This document shows positions 15,771 to 25,761 of a stretch of 29,939 bases of DNA, piece after piece. The stretch comes from Stramenopiles sp. TOSAG23-2. Its lineage: Eukaryota; Sar. The position numbers were made by a program, and so were the translations under genes. The stretch's first letter is position 1. Each line of letters opens with the position of its first letter. A model generated the notes under the pieces. That model was given only the letters and a program-made list of their open reading frames with translations. It had not been told where the DNA came from and did not search any database. The DNA lies in assembly GCA_900128395.1 (NCBI GenBank), contig LT649386.1, forward strand, positions 1 to 29,939, in the 5' to 3' direction.

Positions 15771-18665
15771 ATGAGACGATCCTCAAAATTACCCACTACA
15801 TCGTCCTCCTCCTCTCGTACTTCTTCTTCATCGTCATCTAGTAGTACGAGAAGGACAACCAGAACAACATCGGCATCAGCATCATCATTGCCAAAAACTT
15901 CAGCGGCAAAAAGAACTGGTTTACGTGTGCCGCGTGTATCGTTACGAAGTTCAGCGAAAAAAATTATGAGAAAAACATCTAGTTTACGTGCTATAAAACA
16001 GCGAAGCAGTAATAGTAAAAGTAGTAAAGATAAAAGTGCAAAAAGTGCAAAAAGCATTACCGGTAGAAAAAGCTTACGTAATAATAATAATAATAATAGT
16101 AATAATAGTAATAATAATAAAAATAATAGTAATAAAAGCAATAACCGTCTCACCAATAATAAACCCAGTAAATTACGTTTAAGTTCAACAAATAATTCAA
16201 ATAAAAATCAAAAACAAAATGGTGATGGGAGTAATGTCTCTTCGTCGTTGCTTTCACCAACATCAAATAGTAGCAGTCCAAAAAATCTAAGTCCAAAATT
16301 AGTCAATGCAAGAGATAATGCATTGACGCAAATACAAGAATTACAACGTTCTCTTCGTCAAAAAGAAGAAGAAGAAGCTGTGCTTAAAATTAAAAATGGT
16401 ACAAAAATCGTTGGAGATGGTGAAGATGTGGATGAAGAGGAACCTCAAGAACAAGAGCAACATCGTCCAATCAGTAATGCGCCAGTAATAGTGATTGATG
16501 ATTTTATGATTGAAGAATCTGATGATAATGTTAATGAAAAAAAAAACAATAACAATCATGATAACAACAACAAAAATAATAATAATAATAATAATAATAA
16601 CACAAAGGCAATAGATGAAGATTTTATTCGAAAAACATTACTAGATCCAGAGTTAAAATTAAGCAATACTATTCACAAAACACCACGTGCTTTGATTACA
16701 GCTTTAACAAGTCGTGTAAAATTATTAGAAGCGACAAATAATAATAATAAAACGCTAAAGACAAATTTAAATCAAGCATTTGAATCTACATTACCAAATA
16801 ATAATAATAATAATAATAATAATAGTAATAATAATGATGTAAATAATGACAACAATAATGAAACAATTAATTTTTTAAAATCTCAAATGAAAGATTTTGA
16901 ATTGGCATTAGAAGAAAAGAAAAAGCAAGTAAATGCTTTAATGAAAGTTCAAGAAAACAACCAAAACATGGTTACATCAGAGAGAAATATTAATCATGAA
17001 AAAGAGATTGAATTGTTTAATTTACGTGCTCAAGTCTCTGAATTACGAGTGGAATTACGTACAGCAAAGAAAGAGACGGATCATATTAAACGAATAAGTG
17101 ACAAAACAATAGAGGAAACCGAGAAAAGGACACGGGAATCTATTTTGAAATCGACGGAGTCGCATGCGAAGCTTGTTGACAGAACGTTAAAAAAGCATGA
17201 AGAGAAACATGATGAATTAGAGTTAATGAAATTAAAGTACAAGACTGAAATAGCAAGTTTAAATGCAGAATTAAAAACGGCACAGGATATAGCAAAGGAA
17301 TCCACAACTACTTTACGTAGACATCTCGATTTAGCACTTACTGCAGATGAAGAATTAAGAGAGACACATGCTGAAGCAAAAACGTTACGGGAACAGGTAA
17401 GGCAATTGGATGAAAAATTATCGGAAGCAGAGCGAATTAAAAGAAAAGTGGAAAGTGAAGCAATGGTAACAATTGCTGAATTAGCAGCTTTACGGGAAGA
17501 AGTTATTATCAATAGGAAAAAACATATTGATAAAATGTTAGGAAATGTAAAATTGGAAAATTCAAGCATGAAGCAACAATTTATTGATTTGCAACATGAG
17601 AAAGATGCGATAGAGGAACGTGAAATGAGGTTACAAGATCATTGCGAAGCCGTACAAGAAGAGTTGAATAATTACAAAGGGCGCATCTCGCGATTAGAGT
17701 CTAAATACACGCTGTTGCATAAAGATTATAAGCATTCATTGGCTGAAAATCGGCGTATAAAGAAAGAAATGAAAGATTCAAAAAAAGCGTTTCCAAATAG
17801 TGGTACAGGTATTAATCGCAGTTCAGCATTTTTGAAAAATATGAAATTTGCAGAAAGTGCTACCTCGTTGAATCGTGGTCTTTATAGTTTTCCTTCTGCC
17901 TCATCTACAGCAGATGAAAAACTTGAGAATTTTTCAGAAAGAGGCGATATAGAAGTTAATTCGGCAAAGGATATTTCTATTTTATCTAAGCAACAGAATG
18001 GCAATACTGATTTCAACGCACGAGCAGCTGCTGTAGCAGGGAAAAAAAATTACAATGCCGCTCAAAAGGCTGCTGAATTGATTAATTACCCTAAAATTTC
18101 GTCGAAAAAGAATCGCCATGGAACAACAAAACCAGTCCAAGCATGGCGTCCTGGTGGAAATGCAAAACCACCTCGGAAAATCAAAAGCAATAAATCCGTA
18201 TTATCGCCGCCACAATTTGATAAAGATGCTTATTATAATTCTAATTCATCACAGTCGGGTAATAGTAATGGGCGTTACAAGCTTCCTGTTCAGAAACCAT
18301 GGGAACCAAAACGGGTTGTCAGGAGGAATATTCTCAAAAGTAATAACAATAAATCAATACCAAATGGCCAAAAGAGTATGAAATCACCAAAACAAAAAAC
18401 ACCAGTAGTAGCAGTTTCATTGGATGATTCTACTGATGATGGTGGGAAATTTGCTGCTGTTGATATTGTTGACATTAATGTAGCATGGGATGGTGATAAT
18501 GCCATAGACGATGCCAATGGTAGTGATAAGGAAATTATAAACAAGCATGCTAAAATTGCCTCCATAGATTTTAAAGAAAAGAATGTTCATAGAAGTAAAT
18601 TAGATGAGCTTGCGCAAGTACTTGAAACTTTAAGAAGTAGTCCAACTAGCCCTAACACCATTTAA
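15771..18665 (+). CDS. Large Asn-rich coiled-coil protein, unrecognised
   Basis: 964 residues with no recognised enzyme domain. The N-terminus is Ser/Thr/Arg-rich and basic (1-100), then come poly-Asn tracts (about 103-128, 258-277, 342-363) encoded by AAT/AAC microsatellites. Residues ~365-670 form a long, regular, highly charged coiled coil, for example ELFNLRAQVSELRVELRTAK near 414-433. The C-terminal 300 residues are basic and probably disordered, with WRPGG near 792 and KPWEPKR near 842. The plan resembles cytoskeletal, centrosomal or basal-body scaffold proteins, but this is only an analogy. The start codon lies just downstream of the duplicated promoter segment. Convergent with UBA1. 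Confidence 0.82.
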   Translation: MRRSSKLPTTSSSSSRTSSSSSSSSTRRTTRTTSASASSLPKTSAAKRTGLRVPRVSLRSSAKKIMRKTSSLRAIKQRSSNSKSSKDKSAKSAKSITGRKSLRNNNNNNSNNSNNNKNNSNKSNNRLTNNKPSKLRLSSTNNSNKNQKQNGDGSNVSSSLLSPTSNSSSPKNLSPKLVNARDNALTQIQELQRSLRQKEEEEAVLKIKNGTKIVGDGEDVDEEEPQEQEQHRPISNAPVIVIDDFMIEESDDNVNEKKNNNNHDNNNKNNNNNNNNNTKAIDEDFIRKTLLDPELKLSNTIHKTPRALITALTSRVKLLEATNNNNKTLKTNLNQAFESTLPNNNNNNNNNSNNNDVNNDNNNETINFLKSQMKDFELALEEKKKQVNALMKVQENNQNMVTSERNINHEKEIELFNLRAQVSELRVELRTAKKETDHIKRISDKTIEETEKRTRESILKSTESHAKLVDRTLKKHEEKHDELELMKLKYKTEIASLNAELKTAQDIAKESTTTLRRHLDLALTADEELRETHAEAKTLREQVRQLDEKLSEAERIKRKVESEAMVTIAELAALREEVIINRKKHIDKMLGNVKLENSSMKQQFIDLQHEKDAIEEREMRLQDHCEAVQEELNNYKGRISRLESKYTLLHKDYKHSLAENRRIKKEMKDSKKAFPNSGTGINRSSAFLKNMKFAESATSLNRGLYSFPSASSTADEKLENFSERGDIEVNSAKDISILSKQQNGNTDFNARAAAVAGKKNYNAAQKAAELINYPKISSKKNRHGTTKPVQAWRPGGNAKPPRKIKSNKSVLSPPQFDKDAYYNSNSSQSGNSNGRYKLPVQKPWEPKRVVRRNILKSNNNKSIPNGQKSMKSPKQKTPVVAVSLDDSTDDGGKFAAVDIVDINVAWDGDNAIDDANGSDKEIINKHAKIASIDFKEKNVHRSKLDELAQVLETLRSSPTSPNTI

Positions 18666-18885
18666 GAGAGTAGGATTTTATTAAAGTTATATAAAAAAAT
18701 ATACGTAACGTATCATAATATTATAAATTACGAAAAAATATAAAATACTCGTAATTATTCGTAACTTTTTTTATATAAAATGTAGGGTGTTTTAAACACA
18801 TCATGTTATGATACACATTTTTTTTTTACGTTTTCTTCTCGTTTTTGTGTTGTGTTTTTTTTTCTTTTTTTCGCTTTGTCAATTT
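18666..18885. other. Convergent 3' spacer of the coiled-coil gene and UBA1
   Basis: 220 bp, almost all A/T, with several ACG/CGT words: the TACG palindrome at 18701-18713 and further ATTACG/CGTAAT words to about 18765. No gene is present. Confidence 0.6.
18701..18713. repeat. TACG palindrome ATACGT-A-ACGTAT
   Basis: Exact 6-bp arms around a single central A, preceded by an A run. It lies between two convergent stop codons, like the other members of this set. Confidence 0.75.
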
Positions 18886-21800
18886 TTACAGAGCACCACT
18901 GTGATAACGTACATATGGCAAATCTACATCATCGTCATCTTCATCAACTGCACAAACTTCAAAATTAATATAAGTATCACGTGCATCCAAATCCCGTTTC
19001 AACACAAATTTGGATACAATTTCTTCCAAAGGCATTTCCCCGCGTTCTTTCCTTTTTGCTGGAGGGAAGAAAAATGAATATACTATTGTAACACCACATG
19101 AAAGCATGTTGATTTCACATTGGTATTCCTCTTCAATATGTTTAATAAAGTCATTCAATGTCATATTTGGGCCTTCCACATCAATACGATCCCAGATGGA
19201 CCAATTCCACTCGCCGTTTTTCGTCTCAACTTCCGTTGTTTTCACGCCAACTGGTTCTGAAAATGCAAATAATGGCAAAGCAAGGTTGACAAATGCATTT
19301 TTAAAATCTTCCAATTTTTTATCTTGAACAATTTTATAAAGTTCTAAACATACAAGTCCAGTTACAGTTGCGGTAGTAGTTGCTAATGCTGGAATAATTT
19401 TACCAGCGATTAATTTTGTCTTAAATTTATCAGCAGGTTCAATTGCATAATTAATAGCGCGCAAATTTGAACATGCTGTTATAAAGTCAATGTGAAAATT
19501 TGTATCATCATCTTTTTCAAATTCACAAGGGTTCATACGATAACCAGCAAGTTCAGATGGATTTGGCAATCCAGCAATGATTTCATTTGCAACTTTGTCC
19601 GTATCAACCATGCCACTGTTATTGCCGCCATCTTTCATTTCCTCAGCCTCTTTTTCATTTGCAGCAATTTTCACACCTTCTTTAGGTCTAAATGCTGGTA
19701 CTGATACACTATATAAAACTTTTAAATATTTTTCAACATCGCGTGTACCATTGATACCATAGTTGAAAGCGCGTAGATTAGCTGTTGCGACAATGAAAGC
19801 CATGTGTTGTTCATTGTCTGGTGAAAATGATAAAGGCGTCGGGGCCCGCTTATGCCCAGACCAAAATGGCTGGCCCGACGATGTTTGCATGGTGGTTGGA
19901 AAATTATGCAACAATTGTTTTGGATTGTTTGCGAAAAGATCTTCAAACTTTAATCGTGCCCATTCAATGCATTGTTCAAACGTCGTTGGACGTTCTGAGA
20001 CAAGACTTGAATGCAAACGTTGTAAGATATCCAATTTAACATTCTGTTGGCTTTCCAATGATTTTAAAAACGCAGCATTGTTACCTAGGTATTGGTTTGC
20101 ATCATCAGATGCTTGCGTAAACGTTCCTTCAAAAAAATCTCTCGCCCATTGTATCGTATGTTCAATTTGATATGGGAAATTTTTTAATGTACAAATTGGA
20201 ATACTTTTCTCTGGGGGATCTCTTGATGCGCCATAATTTTCAGTTTTGTATGGTAGTACTAATTGCGTATTGCCCTTTGTTCCCAATGTACCACTTTCAA
20301 GCATTGGCTTGCGATAATACAAACAACGTTGATCAACATACAAGCGTGCTTCTACATTGTCAAGCGCCGTACAAACGCCACTCAAGGAGTTGAAAAATGC
20401 ATCTCCAAATGTACCCTCTGTTTCCGGAGCTACTTTGTCCTCATACGATTTAACATTCATTCCAGGATTCATTGCCATAGCTGCTAGTGCAGCCGTAGTT
20501 GATTTAGCACAACCAACATCTTTTGGACGAAAGAGAAATTGTCTATTTAAATTAGATTTTTCGATCGTATCCATATCAGTTAAATGAACTGTGGCTTTCC
20601 CGCTTGTTGCGACTCCCATTAATGCCCAATTTTTTAACATTTCGCAACCAATGGCACCAGACCCGACTAAAAAGTAACTTAAATCTCTTAATTTAGCAAC
20701 AAATGAACGTCCGAAAACAGCAATTTGCCCATCGTAACGATTACCTTCCGGTTCGTATTCTTTTGGTGCAAGTGGCCATTCTGCAGGCAAACATTCAATC
20801 GCATCAAAGTAAAACCATTGATTAATTGGCATAAATTTACCAGAACATGCTTTCATAATTTCCTGACCGACAATTCCTCCCATAGCAGCTGCCATTGGTG
20901 ATAGATCACCAGTTGAACCCATAGCGAATTGTCTTAATACTTTTTTCCATGTCTTCTCTGCATCTTCACCTGTTGGAAGATCAACTTTGAAATGATCATC
21001 CTTTGCATTTTTATTAATTTCCACAGCAAGTTGTACAAAACGTTCAGCATCTTCTGCATTTCCTGGTCTTGGCAAAGGGAATCCAAATTCACCTAATGCG
21101 CGGAAAGCTAAATGCAAAAGTGGTGGTCGATCAAATTTACCAAAATCACTCATTAAAAATTCACCTGGTTGTACCAATGATTCTTGCAAGCTTTTGAATG
21201 TGTGTTTCGACGGCATTTTAACTTGATTGGCAAGGCCACCACGTTCATATGCATTCATTCCCATTGTGGAACCAATTGTGAACGTATATGGACTTTTCAC
21301 AGTAACACGTCTCGGTTCACAGCCATTTAATTCCGTAAGACCTTTTATTTCAGTAAAGGTTACATAATCACCTGTCTCTAAATTATGCCTTGCATCGTCT
21401 GACACTGTGACTAATGCATCTTCAACATTTGCTTCGATAGATGTTACCATACATGAGGATGGATTTTCCCCGTTTTTATCATACACCGTGAAATCTTCAC
21501 CAAAGTCACAAAAAATACTTGCAAACAAACCACGTGTATCTGCTTGTATATAACCAATATCATTAGCATGGCATATTGCATTGACTTTCATTTGATCTTG
21601 TAATGTAGAATCTGTCATTACTACGCATCGAAAACTAGTTAAAAAATCCTGATCTAACGCACCTGTGTGTACAGATACACGTACATAATTGTTTAACTCT
21701 GCAAGTTGTTGTAAGCAACATTCTGCACGTGGTTTGCCGACATCTGCTTTACCTAAATAAAAATGTGAACTTAAATCAGCAATTTCAGTAGCACGTGGAT

Positions 21801-22011
21801 CGTACAAGGTGACCGATTTAACTCCAGCAAGGATGATATTCTTCGCTATTTCGACACCTAGTCCTTTTAAGCCTACAAGCAAAACATTGGATTCCATCAT
21901 TCTTCTTTGAGCAGCATGCCCCATAACATATAATTGACGTGAATATAAACTTTCATCAATTTCTTCTTCTTTTTTACTGCTAGTAGCATCTGTCATTACA
22001 ACGTCAGACAT
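18886..22011 (-). CDS. UBA1: Ubiquitin-activating enzyme E1 (UBA1)
   Basis: The protein has 1041 residues, the full length for a canonical E1. The inactive adenylation half starts at SLYSRQLYVMG (21-31). The active half has the ATP-binding GSGAIGCEMLKNWALMG (450-466), Asp479/Asp481, Arg490 and Lys503, and DNVEAR (551-556). The catalytic Cys is Cys607 in PICTLKNFP, with EHTIQWAR (617-624) after it. A ubiquitin-fold domain closes the protein (about 940-1041). E1 adenylates the ubiquitin C-terminus, forms a thioester and hands ubiquitin to E2s in cytosol and nucleus. No key residue appears missing. Its stop is TAA and it is divergent from the esterase gene. Confidence 0.98.
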   Translation of the reverse strand: MSDVVMTDATSSKKEEEIDESLYSRQLYVMGHAAQRRMMESNVLLVGLKGLGVEIAKNIILAGVKSVTLYDPRATEIADLSSHFYLGKADVGKPRAECCLQQLAELNNYVRVSVHTGALDQDFLTSFRCVVMTDSTLQDQMKVNAICHANDIGYIQADTRGLFASIFCDFGEDFTVYDKNGENPSSCMVTSIEANVEDALVTVSDDARHNLETGDYVTFTEIKGLTELNGCEPRRVTVKSPYTFTIGSTMGMNAYERGGLANQVKMPSKHTFKSLQESLVQPGEFLMSDFGKFDRPPLLHLAFRALGEFGFPLPRPGNAEDAERFVQLAVEINKNAKDDHFKVDLPTGEDAEKTWKKVLRQFAMGSTGDLSPMAAAMGGIVGQEIMKACSGKFMPINQWFYFDAIECLPAEWPLAPKEYEPEGNRYDGQIAVFGRSFVAKLRDLSYFLVGSGAIGCEMLKNWALMGVATSGKATVHLTDMDTIEKSNLNRQFLFRPKDVGCAKSTTAALAAMAMNPGMNVKSYEDKVAPETEGTFGDAFFNSLSGVCTALDNVEARLYVDQRCLYYRKPMLESGTLGTKGNTQLVLPYKTENYGASRDPPEKSIPICTLKNFPYQIEHTIQWARDFFEGTFTQASDDANQYLGNNAAFLKSLESQQNVKLDILQRLHSSLVSERPTTFEQCIEWARLKFEDLFANNPKQLLHNFPTTMQTSSGQPFWSGHKRAPTPLSFSPDNEQHMAFIVATANLRAFNYGINGTRDVEKYLKVLYSVSVPAFRPKEGVKIAANEKEAEEMKDGGNNSGMVDTDKVANEIIAGLPNPSELAGYRMNPCEFEKDDDTNFHIDFITACSNLRAINYAIEPADKFKTKLIAGKIIPALATTTATVTGLVCLELYKIVQDKKLEDFKNAFVNLALPLFAFSEPVGVKTTEVETKNGEWNWSIWDRIDVEGPNMTLNDFIKHIEEEYQCEINMLSCGVTIVYSFFFPPAKRKERGEMPLEEIVSKFVLKRDLDARDTYINFEVCAVDEDDDDVDLPYVRYHSGAL

Positions 22012-22418
22012 GTTATCTATCTATATTCTCCTTTGAGTACAATTATTGTTGTAAGATGTGAATTTGTTGTTGTTTTAATATGTTTTTATGACAATAATAT
22101 TGTGAATATTGTCTTGTGATATGTATATGTGTGTGTGTGTGTATGTATACATGTATCTCTCTTTGTATATAAAAATATTGATGTTCAAAAAGGTGTTAGT
22201 CAAATTTAAAAATTGAATTCATCTTCCATCCAGGTCTTCTTCATTTGTTGTGGTGAATTAGTTCAATTATAGAATTGATGGTATAAGAAAAAAAATGTTG
22301 ATCCGTACTGGGCTAGGATGGGAATAGCATTACGGACATGTACATCTATTGGTTCTTTTGTTATATCATACCATGGATTTGATGTCTATCAGGGATTAAA
22401 GCAATCCAATATCAAAAC
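22012..22418. promoter_or_regulatory. Divergent spacer of UBA1 and the esterase gene
   Basis: 407 bp between two start codons. It contains a TG run near 22130-22142 and otherwise unremarkable AT-rich sequence. No gene or clear element is seen. Confidence 0.45.
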
Positions 22419-23438
22419 ATGTTCATATCAACTTCATATTATATGTTATTAATAATAATAATAATCATTTGCATAGCAAATGATATATTTATCATTGCAC
22501 ATGCTGCTACAATACGCCCATATTCCGTCTCAGGAGTTTCATCTGGTGGGTTCATGGCAATACAACATCACATCTCTTACAATAAAGACGTTTTTGGAGT
22601 AGGTTCTATTGCAGGTGGTCCATTTTTCTGTGCCCAAGACAAATTAGCAATAGCAATGAATGCTTGCATGTCTGCACCTGAATTTATATCAGTAACAGAA
22701 TTGGTTACAATAACATATACAACCTATACTACGACAAGAACAATTGATGACCCTTCGAATACAAAAGGTGATAAAATTTGGCTTTTCTCTGGGACGCAAG
22801 ATAAAAAAGTTAAACCAGGTGTAATTGCTAAAACTTTTTCGTATTATAGCGCATTAGGAGCCCTTGATAGTGACATTGAATTGAAAGATGATATACCAGC
22901 TGCACATGCGATGGTCACTGATAGCTATGGTAATGATTGTAATTATTTTGGTTCCCCATATTTAAATAATTGTAATTTTGATGCTGCTGGTGCCATGTTG
23001 AAACATTTTTATAATGATAAACTAAAACCACGTGTAAAGGCTAATAAAAAATTTATTGTTCCGTTTTTACAAACAAATTACCGTGACGATGAAGGGCTTA
23101 ATTTATCAACTATTGGAATGGCTGATGTTGGATATGCATATATACCAACGAAATGTCAAAATGGAAATATGAAAAGTTGTAATTTCCACGTTGCATATCA
23201 TGGTTGTTTACAAGCATTTGAAAATGTAAATACTACTTTTGTTGAAAATGCTGGTTATAATGATTGGGCTGAAGCAAATGATATTGTTATCTTGTATCCA
23301 CAAGCAGCTAGTAATGCATTTAATCCAGAATCTTGTTGGGATTGGTGGGGATATACTGGCCCTGATTATGCATGTAAAATTGGATCACAATTATCAATTA
23401 TTGGGAAGATAGTGGAGGATTTTATGAGTAGAGATTAG
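22419..23438 (+). CDS. Secreted PHB-depolymerase-like esterase
   Basis: The protein has 339 residues. Residues 1-29 are a strong signal peptide, with a hydrophobic core at 9-27 and a likely cleavage after AHA; Met9 is an alternative start. The lipase box is GVSSG with Ser41, in SVSGVSSGGFMAIQ (36-49), followed by GVGSIAGGPFFCA (60-72). Later blocks are TDSYGNDC (167-174), FHVAYHGCLQ (256-265) and CWDWWGY (306-312). Together they match the periplasmic/short-oligomer poly(3-hydroxybutyrate) depolymerase family known mainly from bacteria. The enzyme would hydrolyse ester bonds of 3-hydroxybutyrate polymers or oligomers, or related esters, outside the cell or in a food vacuole. Many Cys residues fit an oxidising compartment. 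Codon use looks like the neighbours, so any transfer is not recent. Confidence 0.86.
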   Translation: MFISTSYYMLLIIIIIICIANDIFIIAHAATIRPYSVSGVSSGGFMAIQHHISYNKDVFGVGSIAGGPFFCAQDKLAIAMNACMSAPEFISVTELVTITYTTYTTTRTIDDPSNTKGDKIWLFSGTQDKKVKPGVIAKTFSYYSALGALDSDIELKDDIPAAHAMVTDSYGNDCNYFGSPYLNNCNFDAAGAMLKHFYNDKLKPRVKANKKFIVPFLQTNYRDDEGLNLSTIGMADVGYAYIPTKCQNGNMKSCNFHVAYHGCLQAFENVNTTFVENAGYNDWAEANDIVILYPQAASNAFNPESCWDWWGYTGPDYACKIGSQLSIIGKIVEDFMSRD

Positions 23439-23768
23439 GCAAGAGAGAGAGAGAAGTAAAATGATATACATATATATAAATTTATGGATGGATATCATTT
23501 AAAATGATTACAACATGCATTTTATCTTTTTACTAAAAAAAAATTAAATATAACACTTGATGATTTCTTTCGTACGTAAAAAATACAAAATACTCTAGAG
23601 AGACCAAAAAGAAAAAAACAAAAAATAAAAAAATATTTTTTTATACCTCAATCACAATAAAAACGTGCAAGCACATATATCCTACTCTCTCTCTACTTTC
23701 TTTTTAATACGTATGATACGAGTACTTAAATACGAATTCGTACGATATCAATATAATTAAATACTTTT
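23439..23768. other. Convergent 3' spacer of the esterase gene and UBA5
   Basis: 330 bp between two stops. It is A/T-rich with CG-containing words (TTCGTACG near 23570; the palindrome at 23731-23742) and CT runs. No gene is present. Confidence 0.6.
23731..23742. repeat. Perfect 12-bp palindrome TACGAATTCGTA
   Basis: An exact palindrome 27 bp from the UBA5 stop codon in a convergent spacer. It has the same TACG/CGTA core as the other 3'-spacer palindromes. Confidence 0.85.
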
Positions 23769-25085
23769 TTACTCACTACCTAAACCTTCCAATTGTGACA
23801 TTAAATCATCTAAGGATTGTGATTCATCAGTCACGACAGATGTACCTTCATTATTATTTGATTTAGAACTATTATCTTTTTTAGCATATGCAAATTTTAA
23901 ACCTTTTCCGATTCCTGTTTCATTGTCATCATTAGTTGTTGATTTTTTGTCATTATTGTTATCATCAGCATTATTATTATTTTCAACTTCTGTTGATTCA
24001 CATTCAATACCCCATTCATTATCCTCATGTGTCACTGCTTGATTTAAACGTGCTAATTCCTCTGGTGATTGCCAAACTTGTGGACTCCATTTGTATTCAC
24101 CTTGATATTCTTTTTGCCTTGCGACGCATGGACGGCAAACACATTCTGGATTTGGCCGAACGATGGCAGAAGGAAAAAAATTATTCATTGCATTGTATCC
24201 AAGATAATAACTTGTCTGCCCAAAATCTAATAAATATTTTAATACATTTTGTACTAACATACCAGCTACAATTCCCATTGTTGTTGGTAACGAAGCGGCA
24301 CAAACACCTTCCCGTTTCAATGTTTTTTCATCAATTCCAGAGGCAACAATTAATGGTGGAACACATTGAAAACAGGCTGTGCGACCAGGTAATAATGTTT
24401 GTATATGACCACTAACTGCATCTTCACTAACACCACTTTCCATCCATGGTTGGTTTAATTCACAACATGCTTGGTTGATTGATATTCTTGCTGCATAATT
24501 ATCGACACAACTTAAAACGAGATCAACACTTGTGGAACCTAAGCCACCATTTGATATACGTCCTAGAAAATGTTCAAAGTTTTCAGATGTAGTAATATCA
24601 TAATTATATGCTTCAAATACTACATCAGGATTAATATTTTCCAACGTTTGTTTAGCTGCATTGGTTTTCGTCATGCCAGCTTGATGGGGTTGAAAAAACA
24701 AACGGTTCATATTTGCTAACTCCACTGTATCATAATCAAATAATATTAATTTACCAACACCACAACGTGTTAACATTTCCGCAGCAACAGAACCAATGCC
24801 TCCAATACCTACAATGATAACTGTATACTTGCGTATATTTTCATAATTATCAACGATACCCATACGTTTCAACGCCATCAAACGACTGTATGGATTTGTA
24901 TCAATTACTTCGCTACTCATCTCTTCAATTTTTGTTCTTTTTACTACATCTTTTGTAGTAGTTGCCGGGGAAGAATTATTCCCAGCATTTGCTTCATATT
25001 CTTGCAGTTGCCTTAATGTTGCATCTAATTTTGCTTTTAATTTTTCATTTTCAATTTGCAATTCGTTTGCCGTCAATGATGCCAT
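23769..25085 (-). CDS. UBA5: UFM1-activating enzyme E1 (UBA5)
   Basis: The protein has 438 residues. A short coiled coil opens it (8-32). The adenylation domain has [18 protein letters not shown] (92-109) and [15 protein letters not shown] (117-131). The catalytic Cys is Cys262 in [11 protein letters not shown]. Zinc-binding Cys pairs are C238/C241 and C315/C320. After the domain, NEWGIE (356-361) matches the UFM1/ATG8-interacting motif of UBA5, and [11 protein letters not shown] (425-435) matches the C-terminal UFC1-binding helix. Between them lies an Asn/Asp-rich linker. UBA5 starts UFM1 conjugation, an ER- and ribosome-linked modification, and is far shorter than UBA1 because it is a homodimeric E1. 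All functional parts are present. Confidence 0.97.
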   Translation of the reverse strand: MASLTANELQIENEKLKAKLDATLRQLQEYEANAGNNSSPATTTKDVVKRTKIEEMSSEVIDTNPYSRLMALKRMGIVDNYENIRKYTVIIVGIGGIGSVAAEMLTRCGVGKLILFDYDTVELANMNRLFFQPHQAGMTKTNAAKQTLENINPDVVFEAYNYDITTSENFEHFLGRISNGGLGSTSVDLVLSCVDNYAARISINQACCELNQPWMESGVSEDAVSGHIQTLLPGRTACFQCVPPLIVASGIDEKTLKREGVCAASLPTTMGIVAGMLVQNVLKYLLDFGQTSYYLGYNAMNNFFPSAIVRPNPECVCRPCVARQKEYQGEYKWSPQVWQSPEELARLNQAVTHEDNEWGIECESTEVENNNNADDNNNDKKSTTNDDNETGIGKGLKFAYAKKDNSSKSNNNEGTSVVTDESQSLDDLMSQLEGLGSE

Positions 25086-25761
25086 GATTTTATATATATA
25101 TATATATATATGTATGTATCTCGTTACACAAAATACAGATTAATTATCTTCTTTGTAAATATATATATATATATATCCTAACATCAGTCTCTCTCGCAAA
25201 CACACACACACACACAGATACGACAGAATACAAATTATTATACAACGTGATGTGAGGCCAATTTTCTACTTCTTTCGAGTATGTTTTATTAAGTACGATC
25301 AAAGAGTACCGAATATTGGCCTATATCTATCAGTATTAAGGTATTATTAATTCTCTGCAATTCTCTCTGTTAATTTTTAAATCTTTTTTTTTGATTTTTT
25401 TGTTCGAATAAAATTTATATAAAATTTGAAAAAAATTTTTGAAAATCATGCCTCCCCAATTATATATAGCACCATATACCTGGTAGTATAATGTCATATT
25501 TTACACCTATGTCTTCTTCCAGTGTGTGTTCTTTTACGTTGGTTATACACATAGATAAATTTCACATAGATAATAATTTTAATAGATAGATCTACATGTA
25601 TAGATTGAAATTAAATATAGACAATTGTGTTGAATTATTAAACCATCATCATATATAGCATATTAGTATAATCAAATTGGTATATATTTTGTGGGAAAAA
25701 ATACATACATACACAAAAAGAAAGACGAGAAAATAACAAATAAAATAAAAATATTATTAAT
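25086..25761. promoter_or_regulatory. Divergent spacer of UBA5 and DNAAF1
   Basis: 676 bp between two start codons. It has TA runs (about 25091-25111 and 25158-25176), a CA run (about 25200-25216), A/T homopolymers near 25385-25440 and short ATAGAT repeats near 25550-25615. No gene or RNA is recognised. Confidence 0.5.

Noticed and set aside
15671-16156. 161-residue Leu-rich open frame on the minus strand
   Set aside because: Antisense shadow of the AAT/TCC-rich start of the coiled-coil gene. Long Leu runs arise from reading the microsatellite backwards.
17081-17569. 162-residue Ser-rich open frame on the minus strand
   Set aside because: Antisense to the coiled-coil region; it has no domain and no separate regulatory space.
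2283-25176. TA, TG and CA dinucleotide runs in spacers
   Set aside because: Simple microsatellites expected in AT-rich intergenic DNA. They are noted within spacer entries and not treated as elements.
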